From an uncultured Lachnospiraceae bacterium (GTDB lineage: Bacteria; Bacillota; Clostridia; Lachnospirales; Lachnospiraceae), in assembly GCA_934438085.1 (NCBI GenBank), contig CAKSBC010000002.1, positions 62,001-126,000 of the forward strand: a DNA stretch of 64,000 bases. The letters are read 5' to 3'. The notes beneath the pieces were generated by a model. It ran no database searches. It was not told the origin of the DNA and saw only the letters and a program-made list of their open reading frames with translations. Position numbers and translations under genes: made by a program. Below are positions 27,281 to 37,402 of the stretch, one piece after another (position 1 is the stretch's first letter; each line of letters starts with the position of its first letter).

Positions 27281-29404
27281 TTGGAGTTTATAAAACTTCT
27301 TTTAAATGAAGAAAATGTTCGCATGCAGTATGAGATCGCAGCAATGCTGCTCCTTCTCATGATGTCAGCGATAAAGGCGGAGAACAGAAAGAGGCTTGCT
27401 TTTTTATGGGCAGGTATTTTTCTGTTCTTTATCTATATTCACAGAGCATTTCTTCCGTTTGTGATTTCAGGAGCTTATTTCTTTCTCCTTGCAGGAATCC
27501 TCGACAGCATAATTTTTTTAGATATAAAGAATATTATCAGACCGTTCAGGCTATTTTGCAAAAGACTTTACGGTATGCTTCAAAAAGGGCTTTTGCCGTG
27601 CACGGCAATTATTTTGCTGATATTGCTTATTCAGCTTTGCAGGATGAATATATGCATAGACTATGATTCGCTGCGCTACGGGCTTCGCTCTGATGTGCTG
27701 CTTTCCGGCAACGGAATCAGAGGCTTTTTTGAAAATACGGGGCTTGTGAATATAGTTTATACCTATCCGAAGGGCTTTGAGCTTATCACGCTGCCGCTTA
27801 ATTTCGGACATACCTACGGTTATGTTCTGTGCTTTAATATATGGGTATTTATTGCTGTAATAATGCTTGCAGGGGAAACAGCAAAGCTGCTCAGCGCAGA
27901 TAACGGCATGCGGGCATTTACATTTACATCAATGCTGACTGCCCTTGTACCTGGCATCAGCAATATGTCGGTGACAGCAAAAAGTGACTTAAGCACGCTT
28001 TTATGTCAGTCAGTGTTCATACTCTGCGTTGTTAAATATTTCTCGGAAAATGATACAGTACAAAGTACAGTCCATAAGGCTTTAAGCGGCATAGGTGCAG
28101 GTGCACTTATACTTAGCTTTTCGTTTAAGCCGACTGCAGTCGTATTTTCATCCTTGATAGGGATTTGTGCGATACTATTCTTTGCTGTGAAGAAAAAGCA
28201 CATATTTATTAATGCCGCAGGCGTAAGAACGTTGCTGATGATGAGTGTTTTCACCCTTATCATAATGCTTAGAACGTTTCTTATAAGCGGACAGCCTGTA
28301 ACGAGTGTGTTCAGCGGAGTATTCGCAAAGCTTGGCATGACGCTTAAATATCCGTTCATGGAGCAAAACCTTGCGGGAAATGCCGTGGACGAGTCATTTA
28401 CAGAAAGAATAAAATTCTTCTTATCAAGAGTACTGCATTTTATGTTCTGTCCGACGGGCGTTGATATGGAGCATGTCATAATGGCATGGGGCGGAATCAT
28501 TTTCATAATAATGCTTATTGCCGCACTGCTTCTTAGAAGCAGGACTCTGAAAAATATCAAAGCACTGAGGCTGCTTAATGAATTAAAAACATCTGAAGTA
28601 AGCTGTGCTTTAGAAGAAGGCTGTGTTGATGCTTACAGCTTTATAATGATGTGCCTCTATGCGGTTACAGCGGCATCTCTCATAAGTCTCTGGATGCTGT
28701 ACCAGGTTGACGGAAACTATTTTGAGCTTTTATATCTGATTTCCGTGATTGCCGGAGGAACTGCGATATCTGTGCAGCTTTCCGTTGAAGGCTCTGAGCT
28801 TGGGATAAAGGAAAAGCGAATATTCGGAGGAAGCAGCGGGATCGGATTTATAGCAGTGACAGCTGTGTCGGTGTATTTAACTGCCTTAACCGGCTGGAAC
28901 GGTGCGGTTGGCTTTACTCCTGCAAAGCTTGTCAACAGAGGCTATTATAATCATGAAGTCGAGACAGGCATCAAGAATCCGCTCGGCTGGGATAAGCATG
29001 TAAGAGTGGCAGCCTTTGCGAAGGAGCCGGATTGCTATAAGCTTAAGGGCAGAGTGGAGAGCTATGTTGACATAACAGGCTCCTGCGGAAACATTTATCT
29101 TGTGAAGAACCTTAACATGTTCAAGGAATATTTAAGCTTTGCAGATATTGATTATATATACGCTGATATGGATTATCTTGCCAATACCGAGGATGGTGCA
29201 GTCATGCGGGCAGCAGAGCTTTTTCGGGATCTTATTTATGATGGTGACTTTGAGGAAATAGTGCTTGAAGAGAATTCATCAACACTTTTATATTGCAGGA
29301 TAGATAAGGAACGTGTTTCAGTAAGCTGGGAAACGCCTATGTCTGAAACGGTAAAGGAAAGGACCAAAAAGCAGGAAATGTTTTACAGACAGCTGAATGA
29401 ATAA
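27281..29404 (+). CDS. Large polytopic membrane protein, GT-C-like (unknown)
   Basis: A 707-residue protein starting at TTG 27281 with GAGG upstream. It has roughly ten or more hydrophobic segments (about residues 15-560) and a soluble C-terminal part (about 590-707). This architecture resembles GT-C enzymes, which use lipid-linked sugars, but I see no sure signature. It overlaps the next gene by eight bases. It is the first of three consecutive large membrane proteins in the glycan locus. Confidence 0.65.
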   Translation: MEFIKLLLNEENVRMQYEIAAMLLLLMMSAIKAENRKRLAFLWAGIFLFFIYIHRAFLPFVISGAYFFLLAGILDSIIFLDIKNIIRPFRLFCKRLYGMLQKGLLPCTAIILLILLIQLCRMNICIDYDSLRYGLRSDVLLSGNGIRGFFENTGLVNIVYTYPKGFELITLPLNFGHTYGYVLCFNIWVFIAVIMLAGETAKLLSADNGMRAFTFTSMLTALVPGISNMSVTAKSDLSTLLCQSVFILCVVKYFSENDTVQSTVHKALSGIGAGALILSFSFKPTAVVFSSLIGICAILFFAVKKKHIFINAAGVRTLLMMSVFTLIIMLRTFLISGQPVTSVFSGVFAKLGMTLKYPFMEQNLAGNAVDESFTERIKFFLSRVLHFMFCPTGVDMEHVIMAWGGIIFIIMLIAALLLRSRTLKNIKALRLLNELKTSEVSCALEEGCVDAYSFIMMCLYAVTAASLISLWMLYQVDGNYFELLYLISVIAGGTAISVQLSVEGSELGIKEKRIFGGSSGIGFIAVTAVSVYLTALTGWNGAVGFTPAKLVNRGYYNHEVETGIKNPLGWDKHVRVAAFAKEPDCYKLKGRVESYVDITGSCGNIYLVKNLNMFKEYLSFADIDYIYADMDYLANTEDGAVMRAAELFRDLIYDGDFEEIVLEENSSTLLYCRIDKERVSVSWETPMSETVKERTKKQEMFYRQLNE

Positions 29405-31043
29405 TATGGATATAGATAACAGGAAAAAAGAAAATATTATAAAAAGAGTGTGGCAGAGCTATTGTTCTATGAGTTTGCCGCTTAAGCTTTTAGAGCTTAT
29501 AATGCTTGCAGTTATAGTCTGGTTTGCATTTTATGTAAATCGCGACATAGTTATAAAGGGATTGTACATGGACGACCTATATATGTGGTCCTGCTACGGA
29601 GAACAAAATCTCTGGGAGTTTGCATTTCCGATAGGAACCTCTACAAGATTCAGACCTGTGTACTGGCTTGCTACTTATCTGCAGATGGCAATAATAGGAA
29701 ATCATATAGACAGATTTGTTGCCTTTAATATCATCGTAAACATATTTGTTGCAGTCGAGCTTTTTTATATGGCAAGGTATCTGGCATCAGGCTGCAGACT
29801 TTCAGGAATGATAACAGCCATTTGCTATCTTTCAAGCAGATTTGCTTATTATCAGATAGGGCAGGCACTTGGATTGATGGAGACTATGGCGCTTGCAATG
29901 TCAATAGCTGTAATGTTTCTGCTTATAAAGGCTTTAAGGGATAATGCATGCGGCAGCAGCTATTATGCGGCGCTTGTCATTTACTTTATGTTAGTATTCG
30001 TACATGAAAGATATATAAGTCTTTTGCCGCTTTTTTATCTTGCGCTGTTTGGCATTATAATAAGGAACAGGATAAATAAAGAAAAGCTGAGCCGTACTGC
30101 GGCAAAGACTGCAGCAGAATGGGTATCACCGCTTGCAGTGCTTGTATTGATCGTTGCAATAAGGACTTATGCAATAGGAAAGGCACTTCCTGCAGGTACC
30201 GGGGGAACAGAGGTAACGGACACCTTCAGCATTGCGCAGTCAATAGGCTTTTGCTTCGATCAGGTGCTTTATATACTCGGAGTCAATGCAGGCCCTGAAT
30301 ATCTTTGCGGTCTTCCATGGGAGGAAACTCCGTGGCAGATAAAGAGAATGACAAAGTTCGGGATTCTCTTCATAGGGCTTCTTAGCATTATTTTTGCGGG
30401 ACTCATTATTTATGAAATCATTAAGATCGTAAAGGATAAAGATAAGAAGGCTTCCGGCTTATTATATGATAATATCACCGTAAGCATTATGTTCTGTGCC
30501 TTTATTGCTCTTTGCATAGGCTGTTCATCCGTAACCATAAGACTTGAGATGAGGTGGATATATGTTTCCTATGCAGCAGCACTGCTGTATGCCTCATATA
30601 TGATCGGGCGAATAAAGGACAGCCTTGGAAGCTCACATGGCAAAATAGTGCTTTATGCCGCTGCGGCACTGTTTACGGCTTATGCATTTACAGCTGTAAC
30701 TACAAATATTTTCTACAGAGGATATTTTGACAGGATATACTTCTGGGCAGATCAGGAGAGGATGAATTCACTGGCTGAGGAGACCGTGGAAAAATACGGC
30801 ACGGACGGAGTTTTCGGTAAAAACATCTATATATTAGAAAACAGCTACCAAATGAGTGATTTCTATGCAAGAACGTTTTTTAAGACCTTTGATAAGGATA
30901 AGAAAGCGGAAGGCACGAAGGTAATATTTGTTGACAGTATTACCGACGTTCCTGCCGATGAGGTCAGGGAAGGAAATGCGCTTGTACTTGAAGAGGTTCC
31001 TGCTGAAAATGCTTATAAGGATATAACGGAAGATATCAGATAA
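29397..31043 (+). CDS. Polytopic membrane protein, possible GT-C glycosyltransferase (unknown)
   Basis: A 548-residue protein with about ten hydrophobic segments. After the first segment comes KGLYMDDLYMWS: an acidic DD in the first outer loop is characteristic of GT-C glycosyltransferases. A C-terminal soluble part (about 460-548) follows. It is the second of three linked membrane proteins; the ATG at 29397 overlaps the preceding gene. Function inferred from fold only. Confidence 0.65.
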   Translation: MNNMDIDNRKKENIIKRVWQSYCSMSLPLKLLELIMLAVIVWFAFYVNRDIVIKGLYMDDLYMWSCYGEQNLWEFAFPIGTSTRFRPVYWLATYLQMAIIGNHIDRFVAFNIIVNIFVAVELFYMARYLASGCRLSGMITAICYLSSRFAYYQIGQALGLMETMALAMSIAVMFLLIKALRDNACGSSYYAALVIYFMLVFVHERYISLLPLFYLALFGIIIRNRINKEKLSRTAAKTAAEWVSPLAVLVLIVAIRTYAIGKALPAGTGGTEVTDTFSIAQSIGFCFDQVLYILGVNAGPEYLCGLPWEETPWQIKRMTKFGILFIGLLSIIFAGLIIYEIIKIVKDKDKKASGLLYDNITVSIMFCAFIALCIGCSSVTIRLEMRWIYVSYAAALLYASYMIGRIKDSLGSSHGKIVLYAAAALFTAYAFTAVTTNIFYRGYFDRIYFWADQERMNSLAEETVEKYGTDGVFGKNIYILENSYQMSDFYARTFFKTFDKDKKAEGTKVIFVDSITDVPADEVREGNALVLEEVPAENAYKDITEDIR

Positions 31044-32465
31044 ATGAAAAACAGTGAGATAATTAAAAGACTTTCATATTTTATAATGCCGTTTATCGGC
31101 ACAGTCTTTCTTTTATGGTATGTTAAGGCAGCGGGGGCAGATGCGGTCTACTCGGATTATATAAGGATAATCGCACAATATCTGCCGGATGTCGGGGACA
31201 TAAGAAAGCTCCTTGTGCCGGATGTGCTGACGAGGATACCTGCGACATTTCTTGAAAGATACATAAATGTCAGGGCATTCAGCTATTCGGTAACCTTCGA
31301 CAGAGTGCTTGGTGTTATAGGCATTGCCATGATGGCGGCAGTGCTGGCTGTTTATTTCATGAAGTATGAAATCAGCTTCAAGTGGCAGACTGCTGTATTT
31401 TTAGTGTTGTTTTCACTTACAAAATGGGAAATAATATTGAACGGAACAGCATGGGCTCATATAATGAGCTTTGGGTTGTTCTTTGTTAATTATTATATAG
31501 CGGATCGCATGTGGAGAGGCGAGACTCTTGCAAGGGAGGAGCTTCTGCTTTGTGTGATGCCGGTAATGCTTTTGCTTATAGCAGGAGAATATATCGTCTC
31601 ATATTGCGTGACCATGATATTGGTCAGCATATTTGGTATACTTATGGGAGGCGTGAACAGCTGGGCAGTAAAGAGAGGCCGCAGGATGTTCAGAGCTATA
31701 CTGATCACGACCGTTGTTTCACTGTGCATATATGTCCTGAGCAGACATTTTGCAGTATGGGAGCATTCAGGTGCGACAGAAGCAGGACTCCTTGAGGTGA
31801 TCCAAAAGAAACCATTCTTCATAGTAAGATTTTTACTAAAGAGCTTTGCGGGTGCAGTTATAGGACAGGAAACCATAGCAAACTTTTTCGGTCCTGGAGC
31901 GGCACTTAACGATGCTGTTGTCATTTTCATAGGAATAGTGATACTTGCAGCATATGTCTTTGCATTTTTCATTTATATAGAAAGCGAGCTTTTTGAAGAA
32001 ACGGTATTTCCGCTTGTACTGCTGATATCAGGCTTCGGAAATCATCTGCTTGTTGCGCTCGGACGCTGGATCTTCTTAAAGGAAAATTATGCACTGAGCT
32101 CAAGATATGCGGGACAGTTTATGATAGGTCTTATCGGCATACTGCTGATATTTGCCATGTACGGCCGCAGGAAGCGGGCGTTGAAACGCTTTGACCAAAG
32201 TACGCAGAGCTTTATGAGAGCGGCAGCTATAGCCGGAACAGTTTTAATTATTTCAGGAAACTGTTATACTACATATCAGGAGCTGATAAAGGCACCATAC
32301 AGAGAAGAAAACTATGTCCGCATGGGTGAGGCGATGCTTCATTATGAGGACTACGATACAGATGAACTTAAGCGTATTTTGGAATGGACAAAGGATGATG
32401 AGACCATGTACAAGGCGCTTTCGATACTAAAAAATAACAGGCTCAATGTATTCAGCCATAATTGA
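31044..32465 (+). CDS. Polytopic membrane protein (unknown)
   Basis: A 473-residue protein with about ten hydrophobic segments and a short C-terminal cytoplasmic or outer tail. The ATG directly follows the TAA of the previous gene (zero spacing), so they are coupled. I see no signature for Wzy or Wzx, though polymerase- or flippase-like roles fit the position between glycosyltransferases and sugar-nucleotide genes. Unknown. Confidence 0.6.
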   Translation: MKNSEIIKRLSYFIMPFIGTVFLLWYVKAAGADAVYSDYIRIIAQYLPDVGDIRKLLVPDVLTRIPATFLERYINVRAFSYSVTFDRVLGVIGIAMMAAVLAVYFMKYEISFKWQTAVFLVLFSLTKWEIILNGTAWAHIMSFGLFFVNYYIADRMWRGETLAREELLLCVMPVMLLLIAGEYIVSYCVTMILVSIFGILMGGVNSWAVKRGRRMFRAILITTVVSLCIYVLSRHFAVWEHSGATEAGLLEVIQKKPFFIVRFLLKSFAGAVIGQETIANFFGPGAALNDAVVIFIGIVILAAYVFAFFIYIESELFEETVFPLVLLISGFGNHLLVALGRWIFLKENYALSSRYAGQFMIGLIGILLIFAMYGRRKRALKRFDQSTQSFMRAAAIAGTVLIISGNCYTTYQELIKAPYREENYVRMGEAMLHYEDYDTDELKRILEWTKDDETMYKALSILKNNRLNVFSHN

Positions 32466-32480
32466 TGATACGGAGGAAAA

Positions 32481-33254
32481 ATGAAGGTAGTTATTCTTGC
32501 GGGTGGACTCGGAACGCGTATAAGTGAGGAGAGTCATTTAAGACCGAAGCCGATGATAGAGATAGGTGAAAAGCCTATACTGTGGCATATAATGAAATAC
32601 TATTCAACATTCGGCTTCAATGAATTCATTATATGTGCCGGATACAAGCAGTACATGATAAAGGAATATTTTGCGGATTATTTTCTCCACAATTCAGATG
32701 TGACCTTTGATCTTGCAAATAATGCAATGACTATTCACAACAATAATTCCGAGAACTGGAAGGTCAGCGTTATAGACACAGGACTTAACACTATGACAGG
32801 AGGAAGAGTCCGCCGCATAAGACCGTATGTGGGGGATGAGACCTTTATGCTGACCTACGGAGACGGACTGTGCAATGTTGATCTCGACGCACTGCTCAAA
32901 TTCCATCGTGAGGGTGGAAGGACAGCTACGCTTACCATGGTCAACATAGCAGAGCTTAAGGGCGTGCTTGAGGTAGGCGGAAACGGAACTATAACCTCCT
33001 TCAGAGAAAAAGAGGACTGCGATTCGTCACTTATCAACGGCGGTTTCATGGTGCTCAATAAGGAGATCTTCAATTATCTCGAATCTGATGCAACAGTGCT
33101 TGAAAAAACACCGCTAAGCCATCTTGCAGAAGAAGGACAGCTGGGCGGCTTCTACCATGACGGCTTCTGGCAGTGCATGGACACACAGAGAGAAAAGCAG
33201 AAACTCGAAGAGCTTTGGGCTTCAGGAAAGGCTCCTTGGAAGATCTGGGAGTAA
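32481..33254 (+). CDS. rfbF: Glucose-1-phosphate cytidylyltransferase
   Basis: A 257-residue nucleotidyltransferase that makes CDP-glucose from glucose-1-phosphate and CTP. MKVVILAGGLGTRISEES is the nucleotide-binding start, followed by RPKPMIEIGEKPILWHIMKYY and YGDGLCNVDLDALLKFH. This sequence type is that of RfbF rather than the dTDP- or UDP-glucose enzymes. GGAGG precedes the ATG. It is the first of three consecutive CDP-sugar genes. Confidence 0.94.
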   Translation: MKVVILAGGLGTRISEESHLRPKPMIEIGEKPILWHIMKYYSTFGFNEFIICAGYKQYMIKEYFADYFLHNSDVTFDLANNAMTIHNNNSENWKVSVIDTGLNTMTGGRVRRIRPYVGDETFMLTYGDGLCNVDLDALLKFHREGGRTATLTMVNIAELKGVLEVGGNGTITSFREKEDCDSSLINGGFMVLNKEIFNYLESDATVLEKTPLSHLAEEGQLGGFYHDGFWQCMDTQREKQKLEELWASGKAPWKIWE

Positions 33255-33288
33255 TAATCTCTATTATGAAAGAAAATGAGGTGCAGAG

Positions 33289-34443
33289 TTGATAGATTTT
33301 GATGAGCTTAGCAGCTTTTATAAGGACAAAAAGGTCCTTATAACCGGACATACAGGATTTAAGGGAAGCTACCTTACTGTTATTCTCGGCATGATGGGCG
33401 CAAAGGTCTACGGATATTCACTGAAACCGAATACAGAGCCGTGTCTTTTTGACATTCTTTACGGAACCGGCATGTCATCAAGAAATGAAACCGAGCTTGG
33501 CATTAAGTTAGACAGCGTAAAAAACGTAGTCGGAGATATTGTTGAAAGCCATATTGCTGATATACGTGATTTTGACGAGCTTTGGAATTTTTACAGCAGA
33601 GTTGAGCCTGATATAGTCCTGCATCTTGCAGCACAGCCTTTAGTCAGAGAAAGCTACCGCATACCGAGAGAGACCTATGAGATAAATGTCATGGGTACAG
33701 TAAATATTCTCGAATGCATCAGACAGAACCCATGCTGCAGTTCATTCCTTAATGTTACTACCGATAAGGTATATCTTAATGAAGAAAAGCCGGACTATGC
33801 CTATAAGGAGGACGACAAGCTTGACGGATATGATCCTTATGCCAATTCAAAGTCATGCTCAGAGATCGTTACTCACAGCTATGCAAGCTCATTCCTGAAT
33901 GAGGCAGGAGTGGCTGTATCGACTGCACGTGCCGGCAATGTTATAGCCGGAGGTGATTTTTCACTTGACCGCATTATACCGGACTGTGTAAAGGCTGTTA
34001 TAAACGGACAGCCTATAACAGTCAGAAATCCGGGCAGCATCAGACCTTATCAGCATGTATTTGAGCCGCTGTTCGTATATCTTACAATAGCTATGAGACA
34101 GGCATTGGATCCTGCATATGCAGGCTGGTACAATGTCGGACCGGATGCGGAGGACTGTGTCACTACAGGAGAGCTTGCGGAGATGTTTGTAAACGCATAC
34201 GGCGGAAATGCCTCATGGCAGGCTCCGGAGGGTGCAAAGGGACCTCACGAGGCAGGCCTTTTAAAGCTTGATAATTCAAAGATAAAGAGTGTTTTCGGTT
34301 GGGAGCCTGTATGGCATATGGAAAGAACAGTTCAGGCCATAACCGATTGGACAAAGGCATGGCTTTCCAGCAATGAAGCTGCCAATGAGGAACTCATAAG
34401 GCAGATAATAAGCTATGCAAAGGAAATGAAAAGGGAACAATAA
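33289..34443 (+). CDS. rfbG: CDP-glucose 4,6-dehydratase
   Basis: A 384-residue short-chain dehydrogenase that converts CDP-glucose to CDP-4-keto-6-deoxyglucose. The NAD-binding start is VLITGHTGFKGSYL. Catalytic residues lie in NVTTDKVYLNEE and YDPYANSKSCSE (Tyr/Lys). The start is TTG 33289 with GAGGTG upstream. Its TAA overlaps the rfbH ATG by one base, so the pair is translationally coupled. Confidence 0.94.
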   Translation: MIDFDELSSFYKDKKVLITGHTGFKGSYLTVILGMMGAKVYGYSLKPNTEPCLFDILYGTGMSSRNETELGIKLDSVKNVVGDIVESHIADIRDFDELWNFYSRVEPDIVLHLAAQPLVRESYRIPRETYEINVMGTVNILECIRQNPCCSSFLNVTTDKVYLNEEKPDYAYKEDDKLDGYDPYANSKSCSEIVTHSYASSFLNEAGVAVSTARAGNVIAGGDFSLDRIIPDCVKAVINGQPITVRNPGSIRPYQHVFEPLFVYLTIAMRQALDPAYAGWYNVGPDAEDCVTTGELAEMFVNAYGGNASWQAPEGAKGPHEAGLLKLDNSKIKSVFGWEPVWHMERTVQAITDWTKAWLSSNEAANEELIRQIISYAKEMKREQ

Positions 34444-35810
34444 TGTCTAAATACAGCAGCTTTTTTGACGGTCTTGACGAACAGACCGCTCATAATGAAA
34501 TACTTGAACTCGTAGGAGAATACTGCGACAGATATCATAATCTTGATAAGAATCAGCCTTACAAAGAAGGCGACAGGATACCTTATGCCAAGAGAGTTTA
34601 TGATCGTGCAGAAATGACAAATCTTGTAGACAGCGCACTTGAATTCTGGCTGACTATGGGAAGATATACAGATAAATTTGAAAGAGGACTTGCAGAATAT
34701 ATAGGAGTTCCGTTTGCAAATGTTGTGAATTCAGGTTCATCTGCCAATCTGCTCGCATTTATGTCACTCACCTGTCATCAGTTAGGTAATAGAGCCATAA
34801 AGCGCGGCGATGAGATAATTACAGTAGCAGCAGGCTTTCCTACAACTGTAACTCCGGCTCTTAATTTCGGTGCAGTGCCTGTATTCGTGGATGTCAAGAT
34901 ACCTGAATACAATATTGATGCATCAATGCTGGAGAACGCACTTTCAGAAAAGACCAAGGCAGTCGTGCTTGCGCATACTCTCGGCAATCCTTTCGATCTT
35001 AAAACAGTATCTGAGTTCTGTGAGAAACACGGACTATGGCTTATTGAGGATAACTGCGATGCATTGGGAAGCAGATATTTCCTGAACGGAAAATGGCATA
35101 TGACGGGATCTGTAGGCAGTATAGGAACCTCATCCTTCTATCCGCCTCACCATATGACAATGGGACAGGGAGGCGCTGTATATACCAGGCATCCTGAGCT
35201 TCAGAAGCTTTTACTCAGTATGAGAGACTGGGGACGTGACTGCATATGTAAATCAGGACAGGATAACCGCTGCGGTCACAGATTTGACGGACAGTTCGGA
35301 GAGCTTCCTAAGGGCTATGATCATAAATATGTCTACAGCACCTTAGGATACAATCTTGGCATAACCGATATGCAGTCGGCAGTAGGCTGTGCACAGCTTG
35401 AGAAATTCCCGGCCTTTGTTGAAAGAAGAAAGCATAACTGGGAGTTCCTTAAAAAAGAGCTTGCAGATGTTTCTGACAGACTCATACTTCCTGAGGCTGA
35501 AAAGGATTCAGATCCGAGCTGGTTTGGCTTCTGCATGACAGTCAGAGAGGGCATAGACAGAAATAAAGTCATCAGATATATTGAGGATCACGGCGTTCAG
35601 ACAAGACTTTTGTTTGCGGGAAATCTTATTAAGCATCCATGTTTTGATGCCATCAGAAATGATCCTAACGCATACAGAGTGGTAGGAGAGCTTAAGAATA
35701 CGGATATCATCACGGAGCGTACCTTCTGGGTTGGCGTATATCCGGGCATGACCGATGATAAGCTTTCATATATGGCAAAGACTATAAAGGAAGCACTCAG
35801 ACAGCAGTAA
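34443..35810 (+). CDS. rfbH: CDP-4-keto-6-deoxyglucose 3-dehydratase (RfbH/E1)
   Basis: A 455-residue PMP-dependent, iron-sulfur enzyme of the 3,6-dideoxyhexose route. In FYPPHHMTMGQGG a His (H236) sits where aminotransferases have the PLP Lys, which is the family hallmark: the cofactor is not covalently held. Cys 205, 267, 269 and 277 (CICKSGQDNRC) are the likely [2Fe-2S] ligands, followed by the conserved GYDHKYVYS. The normal route needs a reductase partner (RfbI/E3), which is not in the window. Confidence 0.94.
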   Translation: MSKYSSFFDGLDEQTAHNEILELVGEYCDRYHNLDKNQPYKEGDRIPYAKRVYDRAEMTNLVDSALEFWLTMGRYTDKFERGLAEYIGVPFANVVNSGSSANLLAFMSLTCHQLGNRAIKRGDEIITVAAGFPTTVTPALNFGAVPVFVDVKIPEYNIDASMLENALSEKTKAVVLAHTLGNPFDLKTVSEFCEKHGLWLIEDNCDALGSRYFLNGKWHMTGSVGSIGTSSFYPPHHMTMGQGGAVYTRHPELQKLLLSMRDWGRDCICKSGQDNRCGHRFDGQFGELPKGYDHKYVYSTLGYNLGITDMQSAVGCAQLEKFPAFVERRKHNWEFLKKELADVSDRLILPEAEKDSDPSWFGFCMTVREGIDRNKVIRYIEDHGVQTRLLFAGNLIKHPCFDAIRNDPNAYRVVGELKNTDIITERTFWVGVYPGMTDDKLSYMAKTIKEALRQQ

Positions 35811-35811
35811 T

Positions 35812-36693
35812 ATGACAGAGCAGGAGGAAGATCAGGAAGAAATAATGATACCTGATTATGATAAGGAGAATTTAAAAAAGGCACAGGATATAAGTCTTAA
35901 GATCCTTCTTGAAGTCGATAGGATATGTCGTAAAAACGGCATAAAATATCTTATGGATGCAGGAACACTTCTTGGTGCCGTAAGACATAAGGGCTTCATT
36001 CCGTGGGATGACGATATAGACATTGCCATGACCAGGGAGAATTTTGAGCGTTTTAAAAAGACTGCGCCGTCGGTACTCCCCCCGGAGATGGAGCTGGTCC
36101 TCCCGGATGAATACAGAAACGGCAAGGCCTTTTATGACTTTACACCGCGCATTATATATTTAAAATCAAGAAGACACTCGGATTCGGATGAAATGAGATT
36201 TTATGACGGAAAGCTCAATCATCTGTGGGTGGATATTTTTATCTTGGATAATATTTCCGACAGCGCCATTTTAGATAGACTGACCAGATTCAAACAGAAG
36301 ATTATATACGGATTTGCAATGCCGAAGCGCTACAAGCTTGATATGTCAAAATATAATGGCACAGACAGATTCAAAGTGAGTGTACTCGCAGCAATTGGTA
36401 AATTTGTAGATATGCGCAGTATCTTTAAAAAGCAGGAAGACTTATCGATAAAGTACAATTCATTAAAAACGAGAAATATGTACTACTCCAATTATCAGCC
36501 GGATTATCTGCATGATACCGTTAAGAGAGAGTGGAGTGAGGAAATCACGGAGCTTTCCTTTGAGGGACATATGCTCATGGCACCTGCAGGCTATGATGAG
36601 GTGCTTAAGGAAATATACGGAGATTATATGCAGCTTCCGCCTATAGAAAGCCGTGTGCCTTCACATTCGGATGATATAGAAGTATTTGACTGA
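35812..36693 (+). CDS. LicD-family phosphotransferase
   Basis: A 293-residue protein with YLMDAGTLLGAVRHKGFIPWDDDIDIAM, in two halves the LicD/FKRP nucleotidyltransferase-fold core: the DDDID motif binds metal. LicD proteins transfer phosphocholine or other phospho-linked groups to surface glycans. No choline kinase or transport gene (licA-C) is adjacent, so the transferred group is open. It begins one base after the rfbH stop. Confidence 0.88.
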   Translation: MTEQEEDQEEIMIPDYDKENLKKAQDISLKILLEVDRICRKNGIKYLMDAGTLLGAVRHKGFIPWDDDIDIAMTRENFERFKKTAPSVLPPEMELVLPDEYRNGKAFYDFTPRIIYLKSRRHSDSDEMRFYDGKLNHLWVDIFILDNISDSAILDRLTRFKQKIIYGFAMPKRYKLDMSKYNGTDRFKVSVLAAIGKFVDMRSIFKKQEDLSIKYNSLKTRNMYYSNYQPDYLHDTVKREWSEEITELSFEGHMLMAPAGYDEVLKEIYGDYMQLPPIESRVPSHSDDIEVFD

Positions 36694-36713
36694 AAAAGCG
36701 TTTGAGGATATGT

Positions 36714-37235
36714 ATGAATATAGTATTGCATGAGCCGGGGATCGCACTTAATACCGGCAATATAGGCCGTACCTGTGTGGCAACAGACACCGGACTGCAT
36801 TTAATAAAGCCTTATGCATTCAGGATAAGCGAAAAAGAGGTTAAGCGTGCCGGCATGGATTACTGGCCGAAGGTAAGACTCTCGGAGTATATTGATTTTG
36901 AGGATTTTCTTGAGAAGCATCCGGAAATAACGGATGAAGCAACAGGATCTGATGATAATCCGCATCTCTGGTATGCAACGACCAAGGCACATCAATGCTA
37001 TACGGATGTTCATTTCGGCAAGGATGATTATATAATGCTTGGAAATGAATCCAGAGGCATTCCGGAGGAGATACTTATAAAGCATCCGGAAAGATGTATT
37101 CGTATCCCTATGTGGGGAGACATAAGATCCCTGAACCTTGCAAATTCGGCGGCCATCATTCTTTATGAGGCACTGAGACAAAATAATTTCGAGAAAATGG
37201 AAAGATACGGAGAGCTGCATCACCTGCACTGGTGA
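36714..37235 (+). CDS. trmL: tRNA (cytidine(34)-2'-O)-methyltransferase
   Basis: A 173-residue SPOUT enzyme that 2'-O-methylates the wobble base of tRNA-Leu. The start MNIVLHEPGIALNTGNIGRT and the knot region MLGNESRGIPEEIL with IPMWGDIRSLNLANSAAIILY are family hallmarks. I chose ATG 36714, with GAGGA just upstream; a TTG at 36702 would add four residues. It ends the glycan gene run, and its stop lies inside a terminator hairpin. Confidence 0.93.
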   Translation: MNIVLHEPGIALNTGNIGRTCVATDTGLHLIKPYAFRISEKEVKRAGMDYWPKVRLSEYIDFEDFLEKHPEITDEATGSDDNPHLWYATTKAHQCYTDVHFGKDDYIMLGNESRGIPEEILIKHPERCIRIPMWGDIRSLNLANSAAIILYEALRQNNFEKMERYGELHHLHW

Positions 37236-37246
37236 TACAGCTTTTC
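37213..37246 (+). terminator. Intrinsic terminator overlapping trmL stop
   Basis: AGCTG-C-ATCACC pairs with GGTGAT-A-CAGCT across TGCACT and is followed by a TTTTCTTCTT run. The trmL TGA lies in the descending arm, so the gene end and terminator share sequence. Confidence 0.8.
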
Positions 37247-37272
37247 TTCTTGAGTTTTTTATGAGATTTATG

Positions 37273-37301
37273 TTGACAAATCAGTGCGCAGAGGGTATTA
37301 T
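37273..37301 (+). promoter_or_regulatory. Candidate promoter of the BCCT gene
   Basis: TTGACA (37273-37278), a 17-base spacer and TATTAT (37296-37301) form a near-consensus sigma-A promoter about 100 bases before the transporter ATG. Confidence 0.75.
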
Positions 37302-37402
37302 GTTCAAAATTATTTGAAAATAATAAAAACTGAACAAAACTATTTGAGAATGATAGAATTGAACACACTTACACTGTTTTCAGATTATAAAAAGGAATTA
37401 CA

